Source: Apricaphanius iberus
Lineage: Eukaryota > Chordata > Actinopteri > Cyprinodontiformes > Aphaniidae
Assembly (NCBI GenBank): GCA_028564705.1
Contig: JAPXFQ010002899.1
Span: forward strand, 1,054,001-1,118,000
DNA length: 64,000 nucleotides
Direction of reading: 5' to 3'
Every line of letters begins with the position of its first letter. The stretch's first letter is position 1. A program made the position numbers and the translations under genes. Below, in pieces: positions 33,816 to 44,129 of this stretch. The notes beneath the pieces are model-generated. The model was not told where the DNA came from and did no database searches. It worked only from the letters and a program-made list of their open reading frames with translations.

Positions 33816-36800
33816 CGTGAATGTTGGCCCAAACTGGGTCATCAACAGAATTGATGAAACTTAGTAACAAAGAGTGATCCAGAAATGTAATCCGACATGT
33901 GTTCTTTTTCATCTTATGTGATGTTTGCAAACTTCTACAAATAAGAGAACCAGAAACCACTTGATACATAAAACCTCAGCATCAAAAGAATGTACACAGA
34001 CACGGTGACACCAGACGAGATGGGGTCCAAACCGCGAAGCCCTGAGGGTGTTGGAAACTGGGCGAGCAGACAGGAGAAAGGGCCGAAGACAGATCACTTC
34101 ATCAGTCATGTTTAACCTCCCACCCTGGCTCGTCTTCATCAACAGAAACAATGAAGAAGGAAAGCTTATTTCTCAGAGGAGAAGAGCTAACAAATATTCT
34201 TGATCTTTCACAGAACTGCAGCAAGGCCCATCCGTGGGACTCTGACCGAATGATGGATGGGCTGACATCGCAGCGATAAAGAAATGAAAGACCTTTGGCA
34301 CACTGCAGGACCAAAGCAGAGGGATAAAGATATTTAAGGGGACCAGATCTGGATAAAGTTTGGTTGAATAGATTGCTTTGATTAATCTTGCAGTGTTTAA
34401 ATGTGTTCTGATGGATTTTCTCCAGCAAAGTCCAGGCAAAAAGTCAGCTGTGGATCTTCGGATGATTTAGGCGAATTGTTTGTTTTGGACAGCCGCGGAC
34501 GGCTGGCCAGAGACGGCGTACTCTTTTCCTCTCCCAGATTCCCGTCTCAGTGGGATGGAGCGACATTATCTGGGAAGATCGCTTTCAGAACGTCCCACCG
34601 AGACAGCAAGATCAGAAGACAGAGACATGAGGGGGGAGATCATGGCTCATCCCAGGGTGTTTCTGTCAGGTGTCAGGTCCTCCTGGCCCGAAGCCCTTCG
34701 GAGGATGTGACGGAGGTGGGGTGAGCTGCTAACTGCAGGGAACACTGAATTTAGGAGGAATTGAAAAGCTTCCACATCCCTCATCAATCTGATACATACA
34801 ACAAAGCAAACCTTAGACGCCATAAATCACTTCAGGAGAATTTTGTCTCTTCATGCTTCAACGAAGAAGCCATAAATAACTCCAATACCAGCTTTTGCAT
34901 TTCTGAACTTGATTACTGTGCAGCATTTCACACTTCATTACTGCAGGAACCACAGGAGGGATCACAGCGGCAGCTGGGTTTGGAGGTGGCGTGGGTTATG
35001 TCAGCTTCTATGCATGGACTGGAAATATATATTCCAAAAAAGAAGAAAAGGAAACAAGATATCATCAAAGAAAATTATCTAAAAAAAAACCAAAACAACC
35101 ATGTTGCAACAGGTCCGAAACCCAGAAGACGGATAAAAATGTGAGTTCTGAAATTCCTGGATGTGACACTGAGACGAGGGGTTCTCAGTAGCAAAGTCAC
35201 GCACTTCGCTGACATGATTAATGGTCCGGGGAAACACTGGCATGATCTGCAGTGAGGACGGATGTTTGGCTCGGAGCTGGACCGCCGGGACGGCGAGTAT
35301 GAAGACGCTCAATAACGGCAAATAAACGCCGCAATAAAACTGGTGATAAAACAAATTGACGACCAGTAAATCACCCAGTGAACCTGAGATGGTTTAGATC
35401 AGAAAAACAAACAAAGACACCTCTGTGAACTTTAATTGGGTCCCTATCCTTATGGCCCCAAACTCAGAAGACCTTTTTCTCTAAAACGTATTTAAATTTT
35501 TTTAACAACAATTCATCTGGGCCATCGACAAGCTTATATCTAATGGAAAACATAGCTTTTTCCTTTTACATTTTCATAACTAGAATACATTTTAAACTGC
35601 ATCATTGAATGATCCAAAATACATCTGATTTGTCTAAATGTGAATAATTTAAACATAAAATATGATAAAAATCCAATCAGTAATTGATGTAATAAAACAA
35701 TTAGACACCAACATAAGCATAATTAATTACCTGTGGTCTACAGCTGTACTTTCTTACCGTGCGTACACTGTTGCACACCACATATTGGCTTCCATTCGCT
35801 AGCAAAAAGATAACCTGTTCAGACTACCAGTGGGGTTTTTTTTTTAAAGGATATGCCACTATGCAGAGAGCCGCATCGACAACTGTCATAGATAAAGCAA
35901 CATAAACAAAGAAAAATAAAAGTTAGTTTTAGTTTTTTTAGAGGACAAAAAGAGACTATTATTAGATTTGAATAATAAAGCAGTTTTAATGCAGTTTAAT
36001 GTAACACAAAGCACATCAAATAAGTTAAAAAGAATGGTAAATAGGTAAATAAAAATTAAAAACTAGAATAGCTGTTGTATAAAATGTTGAATTAGGGAAA
36101 CAACTTGCAGGTTTAAGTGAGAAATTATCAGAATATTAACAACATAAAAACACATTTCAAAAGTACTTCAACCATAGAGCACTTTATTCATTTATGATGT
36201 ATTATAGAGAGGTATTAAAATTAAACTAGTCATGCAACAAGAACAAAGCAAACTCTTTAATAAGGGGCATAAAATGTTTAGTAAAGTGTGGATTAAAAAA
36301 AATGTGAAAGAATTAATGGACGACATGGTTCAGGTAGGGCTTTACTCTTACCCGCTTTCCTGGGAACAGGCATGGTTCTGTTGGTGTTGTTCGGCATCAG
36401 GCGTGGAGCACTTTTCAAAGTGTGCTGAGGTAACCCCAAGGGTCACCTTTATTACCTTCCAGATGGGTGAGGAGGGGGAGATTGTTGAGCCCGTCTTTTT
36501 TATTTTTTATTTGTCAGATCGGATGAAACCGTCCCCGAAAAAGCCAATCCTGTCACATGAAACTCATAATCCTTTCTACTGGGAATCAGACTGAAGTACT
36601 AAGGACATCCCAACCATTCTAGGATGTTTTAAACATAAACTGAACATGTGCAGGAGGGTTACACCTCTGTCGAAATAAATGAGATGATACATTTATGTTT
36701 TTCTTAAGACAAACCAGGTAAAAAAAAAAAAGCATCTATGTGCCTTTTGGAGTGTTTTCAACCGATGGTGACTCCAACTGCTGGGCGATGAGGTTATTTT

Positions 36801-37439
36801 CTGTTTGTTGAGCTGTCACTATGTAGGAAGAAAGCCAGCTTCTCACTGGGGAGCTGTCAGCGGTCAGAGATCCCATCAATCAGTGGCCGCCGCCGGAGAT
36901 CCCTGGTACATGTAACTGGGAACACAGTGTACCAGCGAGAAGGTGAAAATGTGAGCAGATGTTAAGGTGGAGTCAACAGCTGGAGGCCGGTCTTCTCTTT
37001 CCGAGTGGACTGATGTGTTTCTGGTGCTGTAACCCCGGTTTCTGCCTTAAAATCTGTTACCACATGTTATACGTGGGGAGCTGATTACGTTAAGCATATA
37101 TTTTAAGTTTCAGAACCTTTTCCAAGAACCATTTTGTTTTTTTTGGGGGGGGGGTGATTTTCTGGTTTAAATTCTGTATCTGTAACGGATTTAGTGGTCT
37201 AAATGTTCTTTTCAAATATAATATTCAGAGATTAGAAGTGTTTTCTGTCGTGGCTTTCCAAGGTATAGGGTTCCCAGATGTAGAGAAATGCAAACTTCCA
37301 CCAAATTGCGCATATGGACGATTACTGAAAGACCCAAGGTGATCTTGCTTCTTTCAGAGGGCAGTTCAATTATTAAGTCAACTCTTCTGAGGCCAAGAGA
37401 GAGAAACTTTTAACTTTTATCAATCATCGTCTTTTAATC
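33816..37439. other. Gene-poor stretch with unassigned open frames
   Basis: No known gene recognised. On the plus strand at 34936-35191, after an acceptor-like ttactgcag, the frame reads GTTGGITAAAGFGGGVGYVS then FYAWTGNIYSKKEE, a small glycine-rich hydrophobic patch followed by a basic tail; on the minus strand 35354-35079 there is a signal-peptide-like start MFYHQFYCGVYLPLLSVFIL. The two overlap, so at most one is real. The sequence from 35400 to 36750 is AT-rich, with an A run near 36720. Frame 36232-36594 has no recognisable domain. Confidence 0.3.
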
Positions 37440-38290
37440 CTTCTTAACAAGTGAAGAATCTGGCCGTGACTTTTGATTCTGAGCTGACTTTTAATCATCA
37501 AATTTACTCAGAGTCCGCCCCATTCTCTGGCCAACACAAAGACGCTAATGCAAAATTTTATCACCAGTAGAATTGATACCTGTAACGCCCTGCTTTCTGG
37601 TCTTCCCAGGCTCAGCAGCAGGCATCCTGATGAAGACCAGGAGGCAGGATTAAATTCATTTTATTAGCTCCGCGTATGTTTTAAGATAGATTTTAAGGTT
37701 CTTAATGGTCTTGGGCCTTCTTATCTTTCTGACCTTGCTTTTACCATATGAACCCTCGCGGTCTCTGCGCTCCTCTGGCAGCTATCTCATCCCAAAAGTC
37801 AGGACACGCACTCATGCTGAGGCATCTTTTCATTATTATGGCCCTCACCTCTGGAACAGGCTGCCGGAGGACCTCAGGGTTGCAGAGAAGGTTCATGTTT
37901 TTAAGAGCAGGCTCAAGATACCTTTTTAATCTAGCTTTTAACTGTTTGTTATTTATTATATTTCTGTTTAATTTTTTGAATGTTTTACTTGCTTATATTT
38001 TATCAATGTTTTACCACATAGTCTTATCATATTTATCCTGTTTTTTGTATATTTTAACCAGTTATTTTAATCTTCCTTCCAGTGTTTCCTCTGTGGGAGC
38101 CCTCTGCCTTGGGAGTAGAGGTCGGCTCTGGCTACGTGGGGGCTCTCCAGGTGGGGGTATTAGCCCTCGCTCCTCTGGGCGCCCTGGGTCGGGGCTTCAG
38201 CTGCTGCCGCAGATCTCCTGCTACCAGGGCAGATGGCTTTTTTTGATGGTTTTTCCTGACCTAACCTGGACTAATGTCCTTTTTTAATGT
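37440..38290 (+). mobile_element. L2-like LINE 3' end
   Basis: Plus-strand pieces VLNGLGPSYLSDLAF, then PSRSLRSSGSYLIPKVRTRT and HLWNRLPEDLRVAEKVHVFK (37680-37920) are the C-terminus of an L2-like reverse transcriptase. A long 3' tail with gtgggagccctctgccttgg and gatggtttttcctgac follows. It is a different subfamily from the LINE at 55.2-59.7 kb. Frameshifts present. Confidence 0.75.
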
Positions 38291-38329
38291 TGCTCTTGAG
38301 TGTGTCTGCACATGGGGGTTGGGCTTGCG

Positions 38330-39314
38330 TGACTTGTGTATAAATGTATAAATGTGATCATGCCAAGGGGCAAACTCCGCCCGCAGAAAGTGAAGCCAAC
38401 CAGGAAGTGGCAACAATTTAAGGAGCAAATTCCCATTGACTTACAGCAAAAACAAACATGTTTACAGCCTGGCTCAAAAAACCGTTTTAGGTTAGCTAGT
38501 TCAGGTTTACCATCATGACAACTTTGAGGGGGTGAATTTTTTCTAACTCCTCCATTTATTTGTAATTTAATCTTGAAAATATGAATAATTAGGGGCGTGT
38601 CCTTTTGACTGACAGGTCCGTCTAGGCTAACGCTGGTGGCTAATGGTGGCTAACTGTAGCTAATAGCTTGCTCCGTAGTCTGCTTGCGGGGAAGCTCTTC
38701 ACAGCCTGGGACTAACGTAAAGACTTCAGTCATTTGGTGTTTCTGAACTCCACTATCAGTTGCCTCTGCAGTTTTTATTCGGTTTTGGATGTTAATCTGC
38801 AATTATTGGACAAAAACAGCTTGCTGTGGTGTTGGTTACAGTAACAGACCGTCCAAGAAGTTTACGCTTTGGGGGGAGGCTTCATACCGGCTGATGCTTC
38901 ACCAGCTGTGGGGTGGGTCTGTCAGGTAGCCGAGAGGAACGCTGTTCTGGTCGGAGCTTTTATCTCTTTCTACATGCGAGTTGGCAACCGGTCGGGTAGC
39001 AGTAGAGCAGCAAAGTCGGCAGGAGAAGCCGCGGCATCAAGAGCGGGAGCCAGGTTTGGACTCTAGACAGACTGGATTATGACTGGTTAGATCAGTACTG
39101 GTGTGAGGAACACAGCTGGAGGCATGAATTAATGGATGTCGGGGATGTGAGGTGAGTCAAAAGTCTTATTTTTTGAGAGGATCTGAGTTTTCATGATGAC
39201 TTTGTGACTCCTTTTTGCTGGATGTGTTGTTAAGATGAGCCCGTCTATATCCTCACGTTCCACCGATGGTAAAGGAAATACATCCATTTTAGGCCGTAGT
39301 TCACCGACCCATTT
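38330..39314. repeat. Likely body of a fish interspersed repeat
   Basis: Starts atgccaaggggcaaactccg and contains aagtgaagccaaccaggaag and ggggcgtgtccttttgactg, phrases common in a fish miniature element family that ends in tacagtctatgg (see 39315-39702). The stretch is probably one long element with that 3' part, but only the last 390 bp has a second copy in this window. No coding region is credible. Confidence 0.45.
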
Positions 39315-39702
39315 GGGTCTTATTATATCGATATGTTTTCTCTACTCGAGATGTTTCTGGGTCTAAAGTGATCCTAGTTGAAAAACGGGGCAAAAGTCTC
39401 TTAATCGCAGTCTTCAGGCTGAAACCGGCTGCATCCTACATTAGCTTCAGTTAGCTCCCGACTAGCTTCTGACTAGCTTGTAGCTACGTCGGCTCAGAGT
39501 GTCAACCCTCCACCCCCAGCCTCACAGGGCCACACCCAGTTCCACCTCTTTGCCCATTTTTGGAGTTTCTGAGAGTGACGAGGCGAGTGATGCGGACAAG
39601 ATGGTGGCGGTGGGAACCGCCCAGTTGGCTTCATTTCAGCTCTTCAGAAACCTATGGGTGACGTCAACGAGGGTTTGTCCATTGCTTTGTACAGTCTATG
39701 GA
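39315..39702 (+). repeat. Interspersed repeat, copy 1 of a 390-bp pair
   Basis: Collinear with 60882-61268 over its whole length, from ggtcttattatatcgatatg to gtacagtctatgg. Both hold the tandem words agcttcagttagctcccgac and tgacgaggcgagtga. Differences are mostly single bases. Probably the terminal part of a non-autonomous DNA element; the ccatagactgta-type end recurs at 61445. Confidence 0.85.
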
Positions 39703-40049
39703 TCATGATTTTAAATCAGGGGGGAGGGATGGGAATGTGATTTATGAGCAATCATTTTTAATCAGTAAAGCACTTTGAGTTAAAATCTTTGTATGAAAAG
39801 TGATTTATAACGTTTGTTTGATTGAAATGCAAAATGTACATTTAACATTATCAAAAAGAGGTCCTGCCATCTTTTGTTGTGATGAGGAGCCGCTGATAGG
39901 GTTTATAGCAAAGTTTGTTTGCAAAAAAATAAAATAAAAAAAATAGTAGGGTTCAGAGCTCATTAGAAAATACACACGTTTTTGGACATTCCTTGAAGGT
40001 TTCATTCTTCATTTTTTTCCTCTTTCTCTCTCCTGTCTATTTCCCTTTG

Positions 40050-40117
40050 GCTGACTGGTTAGCGCGCATGACTCTCACCCAGGAGTGGTGGGACCGAATC
40101 CCGCCAGGGCCCTCATT
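40050..40117 (+). repeat. tRNA-like SINE head, degenerate
   Basis: Box A-like TGGCTGACTGG and box B-like GGACCGAATCC surround ttagcgcgcatgactctcac, reminiscent of a tRNA-Glu-type head. No functional acceptor stem is apparent and box B deviates from consensus, so this is read as a SINE or tRNA relic. Confidence 0.35.
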
Positions 40118-40304
40118 GTGTACCATGCCACATGTCTTTGGCATTTCCAGCATACCATATTGAGAAGATGGATGCGTATATGTGCTCCCACATCTGAATA
40201 TGGAATCCAGACTGCATCAAGCATCAATTAGGGCACGTCCCACCTGTATCTCAAGAAAATTTCAATCGAACGCAACTGGATTTGGTAATTTGTCTTGGAA
40301 GACG

Positions 40305-40334
40305 TTTCACCTCTTATCCAAGAGGCTTCATCAG
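40305..40334 (-). ncRNA. Hammerhead-ribozyme-like core, left copy
   Basis: The minus strand has CTGATGA, a 6-bp stem (CCTCTT/AAGAGG) closed by a GGAT loop, then GAAA. This is the order of the conserved hammerhead core (CUGAUGA, stem II, GAAA). One extra A lies between CTGATGA and the stem, and I could not place stem III and the cleavage site. Hammerhead motifs are known in Penelope-like element termini. Confidence 0.5.
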
Positions 40335-40445
40335 TTCATGCTCGCCGCTGACCAGGCTGGGACTGGTCCAACTAACGGGTGTGAAGACTCAAGATTTTTA
40401 ACAAACACAGTATCCCTGTGTATTTCAAACCCAGCAACACACTTA

Positions 40446-41049
40446 GGCCGTTTTCACATGTGTGGCCGTACCAGAAAACGGCCAGAGAAAATGCTAATTT
40501 TTTCTGTTCACATGTCATGGATCTCTGACCGTATTGGGATCCAGTCTTTTACTACAAATAAACAGCAGGTGGCGGTATACAAATAAGTCTTAGTTCTCCA
40601 ACAAACAAGGGAGTGAGAAGTACCGACGTCATAAAACGAGCGACAGCCTAGAATGTAAACAAACTGGTCTACTGGTCAGCTGCTACCTGAACAATCTACA
40701 GGGTGAGTGTTGTAGTAAACCCGCCGTTTTGTAATCTGCTGTGTTGCTGTGGGATGCTTGAATCGCGTTGTTTTGGTATTTGTATGGTCGCGAGGTGATT
40801 CTGTAATTTCGGCCGGCGATGTCGTCATTTCCGCATGGAGCGCGTCTATTGTCTTGAGTACGGCCAGAGTACGGGTTGTGTTCACATGGTACGTGGCCGC
40901 TCGTACCTGGACTCGGATACTACCTCCAAGGCAGGTCTCTCTGGCCGTATTCTGGCACGGTACAGTCTGTGTTCACATGGTACGAAATAAGTGGATTTTG
41001 ACCAAATACCGTACCCGAGTACGGACTCCCGTACCATGTGAAAGCGCCC
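40446..41049. mobile_element. Harbinger-type MITE nested in the Penelope-like element
   Basis: Flanked by TTA on both sides (40443-40445, 41050-41052). Ends are inverted: GGCCGTTTTCACATG on the left and the complement GGGCGCTTTCACATG on the right, 12 of 15 matching. Internally it has further inverted ccgtac/gtacgg words (e.g. 40855-41035). TTA duplication plus such ends fits PIF/Harbinger. No transposase piece seen. Confidence 0.75.
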
Positions 41050-41084
41050 TTAGACAGAGACTAGTACATCCCAAGGACAGAACA

Positions 41085-41507
41085 CCACACACACACAAAA
41101 GCAACCTGGTGTATGCAATCCAATGCAATGAAGAATGCAAGGACCTCTATATTGGTGAAACCAAACAACCACTGTACAAACGCATGGCCCAACACAGGAG
41201 AGCAAACTCCTCGGGCATTGACTCTGCTATTTATTTACATCTCAAGGAGAAAGCCCACTCCTTTGAGGACAGCAATGTCCAGATATTAGACAGAGAGGAC
41301 AGATGGTTTGAAATAGGAGTAAAAGAAGCCATCTATGTAAAAGTAGAGAAACCATCGCTTAACAGAGGAGGAGGCCTGAGACATCACCTATCTCCAATTT
41401 ACAATGCTGCGCTTTCATCCCTCCCCAGGAGACTCGACAATTTAACCTCTGATAAGAAAAACAACTGTGACTCAAACGACTGTCCTTATAACACAATAGG
41501 GCACTAA
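41085..41507 (+). pseudogene. GIY-YIG endonuclease end of a Penelope-like element
   Basis: About 140 residues: LVYAIQCNEECKDLYIGETK, then KRMAQHRRANSSGIDSAIYL and LDREDRWFEIGVKEAIYV. VYA and LYIGET are the GIY and YIG strands, KRMAQHR has the catalytic-region arginine, and the glutamate of KEAIY fits the metal-binding residue. In canonical elements this follows a reverse transcriptase in one frame; here the upstream part is missing. This piece itself is unbroken to its stop. Confidence 0.85.
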
Positions 41508-41683
41508 TGAAGCCGAAACCTAACCTCTACCAATAGGCGGCACGCCAACGACCGTCGTTAAGAGTGGAGCACAAAGGATCAAATGACAATCAGTCTTGTT
41601 AAAAGCCCTCCAAGAAGTTTAATAGCTGAGTCTCCACACCAGTTAGTTGGACCAGTCCCAGCCTGGTCAGCGGCGAGCATGAA

Positions 41684-41713
41684 CTGATGAAGCCTCTTGG
41701 ATAAGAGGTGAAA
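41684..41713 (+). ncRNA. Hammerhead-ribozyme-like core, right copy
   Basis: CTGATGA (41684-41690), stem CCTCTT/AAGAGG (41693-41698 with 41703-41708), loop GGAT, GAAA (41710-41713). Same arrangement as the left copy, on the plus strand, so the two point in opposite directions. Same caveat about the extra A and the unplaced stem III. Confidence 0.5.
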
Positions 41714-41789
41714 CGTCTTTTCCTTGAGATAACCCTGACCTGGATGAATGAAAATATTCACAGGCTTGTCCCACCTGTATTGTGATACA

Positions 41790-43947
41790 TATTATATCAC
41801 CAGATCCGTACCAATACAAATTCCTTAAAACAAAGCTAAATTGCCGAAAATATTTTTGCTGAAGTCAAGATAGAGACTGATGCTGACTGTAGAGGTGCGG
41901 AATCTCCTCATATTAAAATAGGTTGTGTAATGTTAGACTCTGACAGAACATCATGCTCCCTGTTTTGGCTTTATTGTTTTATCATAAACTAAAACTCTAG
42001 AAACGTTTGACTAATGGATCACATCTGGACCTGTGGAACATGAGACTGTTTTTGCATTAAAAAGTAAATCACAAACTTAGAATTTAAAAACTATCAGGAA
42101 AAGAGGCTAGTTATGACTGCCGATGGCTGTACAGTGTCCATTGTAAAGCCTCATCTTGATCTCTCATCAGAGGGTTCCTTGTTGGGCATTGCAGGAATAA
42201 TGTTTCGCCTGCTTCACAGCAACACGCCCTCAGTGTGAGGCACGAGGACAGATCTCATCAGCTTCTCACCCCTACTTCATTACATCTTAATACGATCAGC
42301 CACTGGTGAAAGACATAGCTGGGAAATACGTGCGGAAGGTGAAGCCTGCTGGGATGCTTTTAATATGCGTTCAATAAGAACGATCAGAGAACTTTAATTT
42401 CTAATTAGCAAGTTTATTTGCACATTTGCACAATTCATACACAAGGCAATTCAAAGTGTTTCACAGTTGCATAAATCAAGAAAACAGATAAACAGAAAAA
42501 AATAAAAAATGCATTTAATAAAAAATTATTAATTACAATAAAAAGCAAGAGTGCAGATAAAATACTTTCAATTGTCATATGCACGGCTTAAAATAACTGT
42601 TTTCAGCCTGGATTTAAAACATTGTTAGAGTTGAGGGTTTTTAAGTTGATGTTTTTTTTCTGTTGGTTTAACCACTGAGACATTTTTAATATGCGATACA
42701 GATTACTAAAACAATACGAAAAATTGGATGAACTCTAAAAAAGACTGCCCTCTGGATTAGAAAAACAGAAAAGAATCTCCAGACAGTTTTGTACAAAAAA
42801 CAAAAACACACGCCCCTATGAAAACGAACAAGCATGCAAATGTAAATTATCCTGGCTGGAAAAATTTAGCTAATTTAAATCTACTATGATTATTGTGACA
42901 GGTCTGTATCAATATATATATATATATATATATATATTACTACTACTGATGACAATAAGGTTGATAAATATATTTTAGCTGCTGGCTTTACTGGTATATT
43001 AATCGTGCTGTTCAAGGTAGCTTGTGGAGCAGCTCCGTTAGGTTAGTTATTATTTACACTATTTTCTAAACTTTTGTCGACAGTTATTTTTTGGGGTTGA
43101 ATTTCTGCATGTTTGGACAATTATTCCCTTTGTTCCTGAATGCTGTGAAGCTGGAGGGATTTTTGCTCATACTTTATTAGTTGTTACGGTACACAACAGT
43201 GGCAAGAAGGTGTTTTCACGACTCCGAGAAGCTTATTAAAATGAAATAAATAAAAATACCGGAACTACATCCCCAGATGAAATGAAAAGGAGGTTTGCTG
43301 GATGCAGAGGACCAGAGGAGAGAGAGGAGGAGGAATTTCAAACCATCTCTTCCGTCCATCATAATTAGAAATGATAATAACACCAGGCTTCTTTCTAACC
43401 ATACACCAAGACAGACATTTAAAGGAGTAGCTAAAGCAAAGGATATGAGACGATCTTAAAGCGACAGACTTCAGTCAGATTCTTCTTCAGACTGATCGCA
43501 TCATCTTCCACGACGAGTCTTTCAAAATACTTTAATACCAGTTATGGCAGCATTCAATTTCTCGGAGATAAAAGATTTTTAAATTAAATTGAATTATTTT
43601 AACATTTCAACACGGTGGCAATGAATTTGTAGACAATAGATTCATAGTTTCAAAGCTATTGTAAATACACATTTACCATATTTAATTTCGCCAAGCAAAA
43701 CTTCAATCCAGCTAGTAAAAAATATGACAAAGTCTTATTTAATTTCTCTGATGCAGAACACCAGTCTGCAGGTCATATCAGTGTATATGTCATTAGACTT
43801 GCTTCTGCTGCTTCAGTTCGCTGTTAAGTTTTTTTCCCCAACTTTTATTTAGGTACTTATGAGTTAAAAACCGCTGCAATGTTAACCATAACGAGTTACG
43901 ACCCAAAATAAGGAGTGAAAACACAAAAAAACACAAGTAATAAATAC
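41790..43947. other. Repeat-bearing intergenic stretch, no gene
   Basis: A dispersed repeat end lies near 42400-42640 (tttgcacatttgcacaattc, aggcaattcaaagtgtttca), a wording frequent in fish 3' repeat tails, in minus orientation. A (TA)n tract lies at 42912-42938. No exon-like sequence. The part nearest 43950 may be beyond the EMC10 poly(A) site. Confidence 0.45.
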
Positions 43948-43953
43948 TTTATT
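43948..43953 (-). promoter_or_regulatory. EMC10 poly(A) signal (canonical transcript)
   Basis: AATAAA on the minus strand, about 180 bp past the canonical stop codon. The inferred 3' UTR is short. Assigned by position only. Confidence 0.55.
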
Positions 43954-44129
43954 TTTCTCATTAGTAATAAAAGTGCAGTCATCAGTGGGTCACAATGTCT
44001 CCTTTTTCTGTACAGGTTTAAGATGCACAACAATTGTTTATTCTCCTTAAATAGCATTATGTACAGCAGGTAAAACGTGAGACTCATTATTCAGTGAATG
44101 TCACCAGGAAAAAAAACTAAACAATTTAA

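Larger units (their letters stand above)
40250..41767 (+). mobile_element. Penelope-like retroelement, truncated, with inverted ends
   Basis: The element is flanked by a perfect 13-bp direct repeat gtcccacctgtat (40237-40249 and 41768-41780), read as a target-site duplication. About 100 bp near each end (40292-40392 and 41625-41727) are inverted copies. Between them is a GIY-YIG endonuclease coding end (see 41085-41507), the domain that marks canonical Penelope-like elements. The reverse transcriptase is absent, so this is a 5'-truncated copy with an inverted terminal segment at its left side. A Harbinger-type MITE (40446-41049) interrupts it. Confidence 0.82.

Noticed and set aside
40050..40117. 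Functional tRNA gene
   Set aside because: Box B is off consensus and no acceptor stem pairs; more likely a SINE or tRNA relic.
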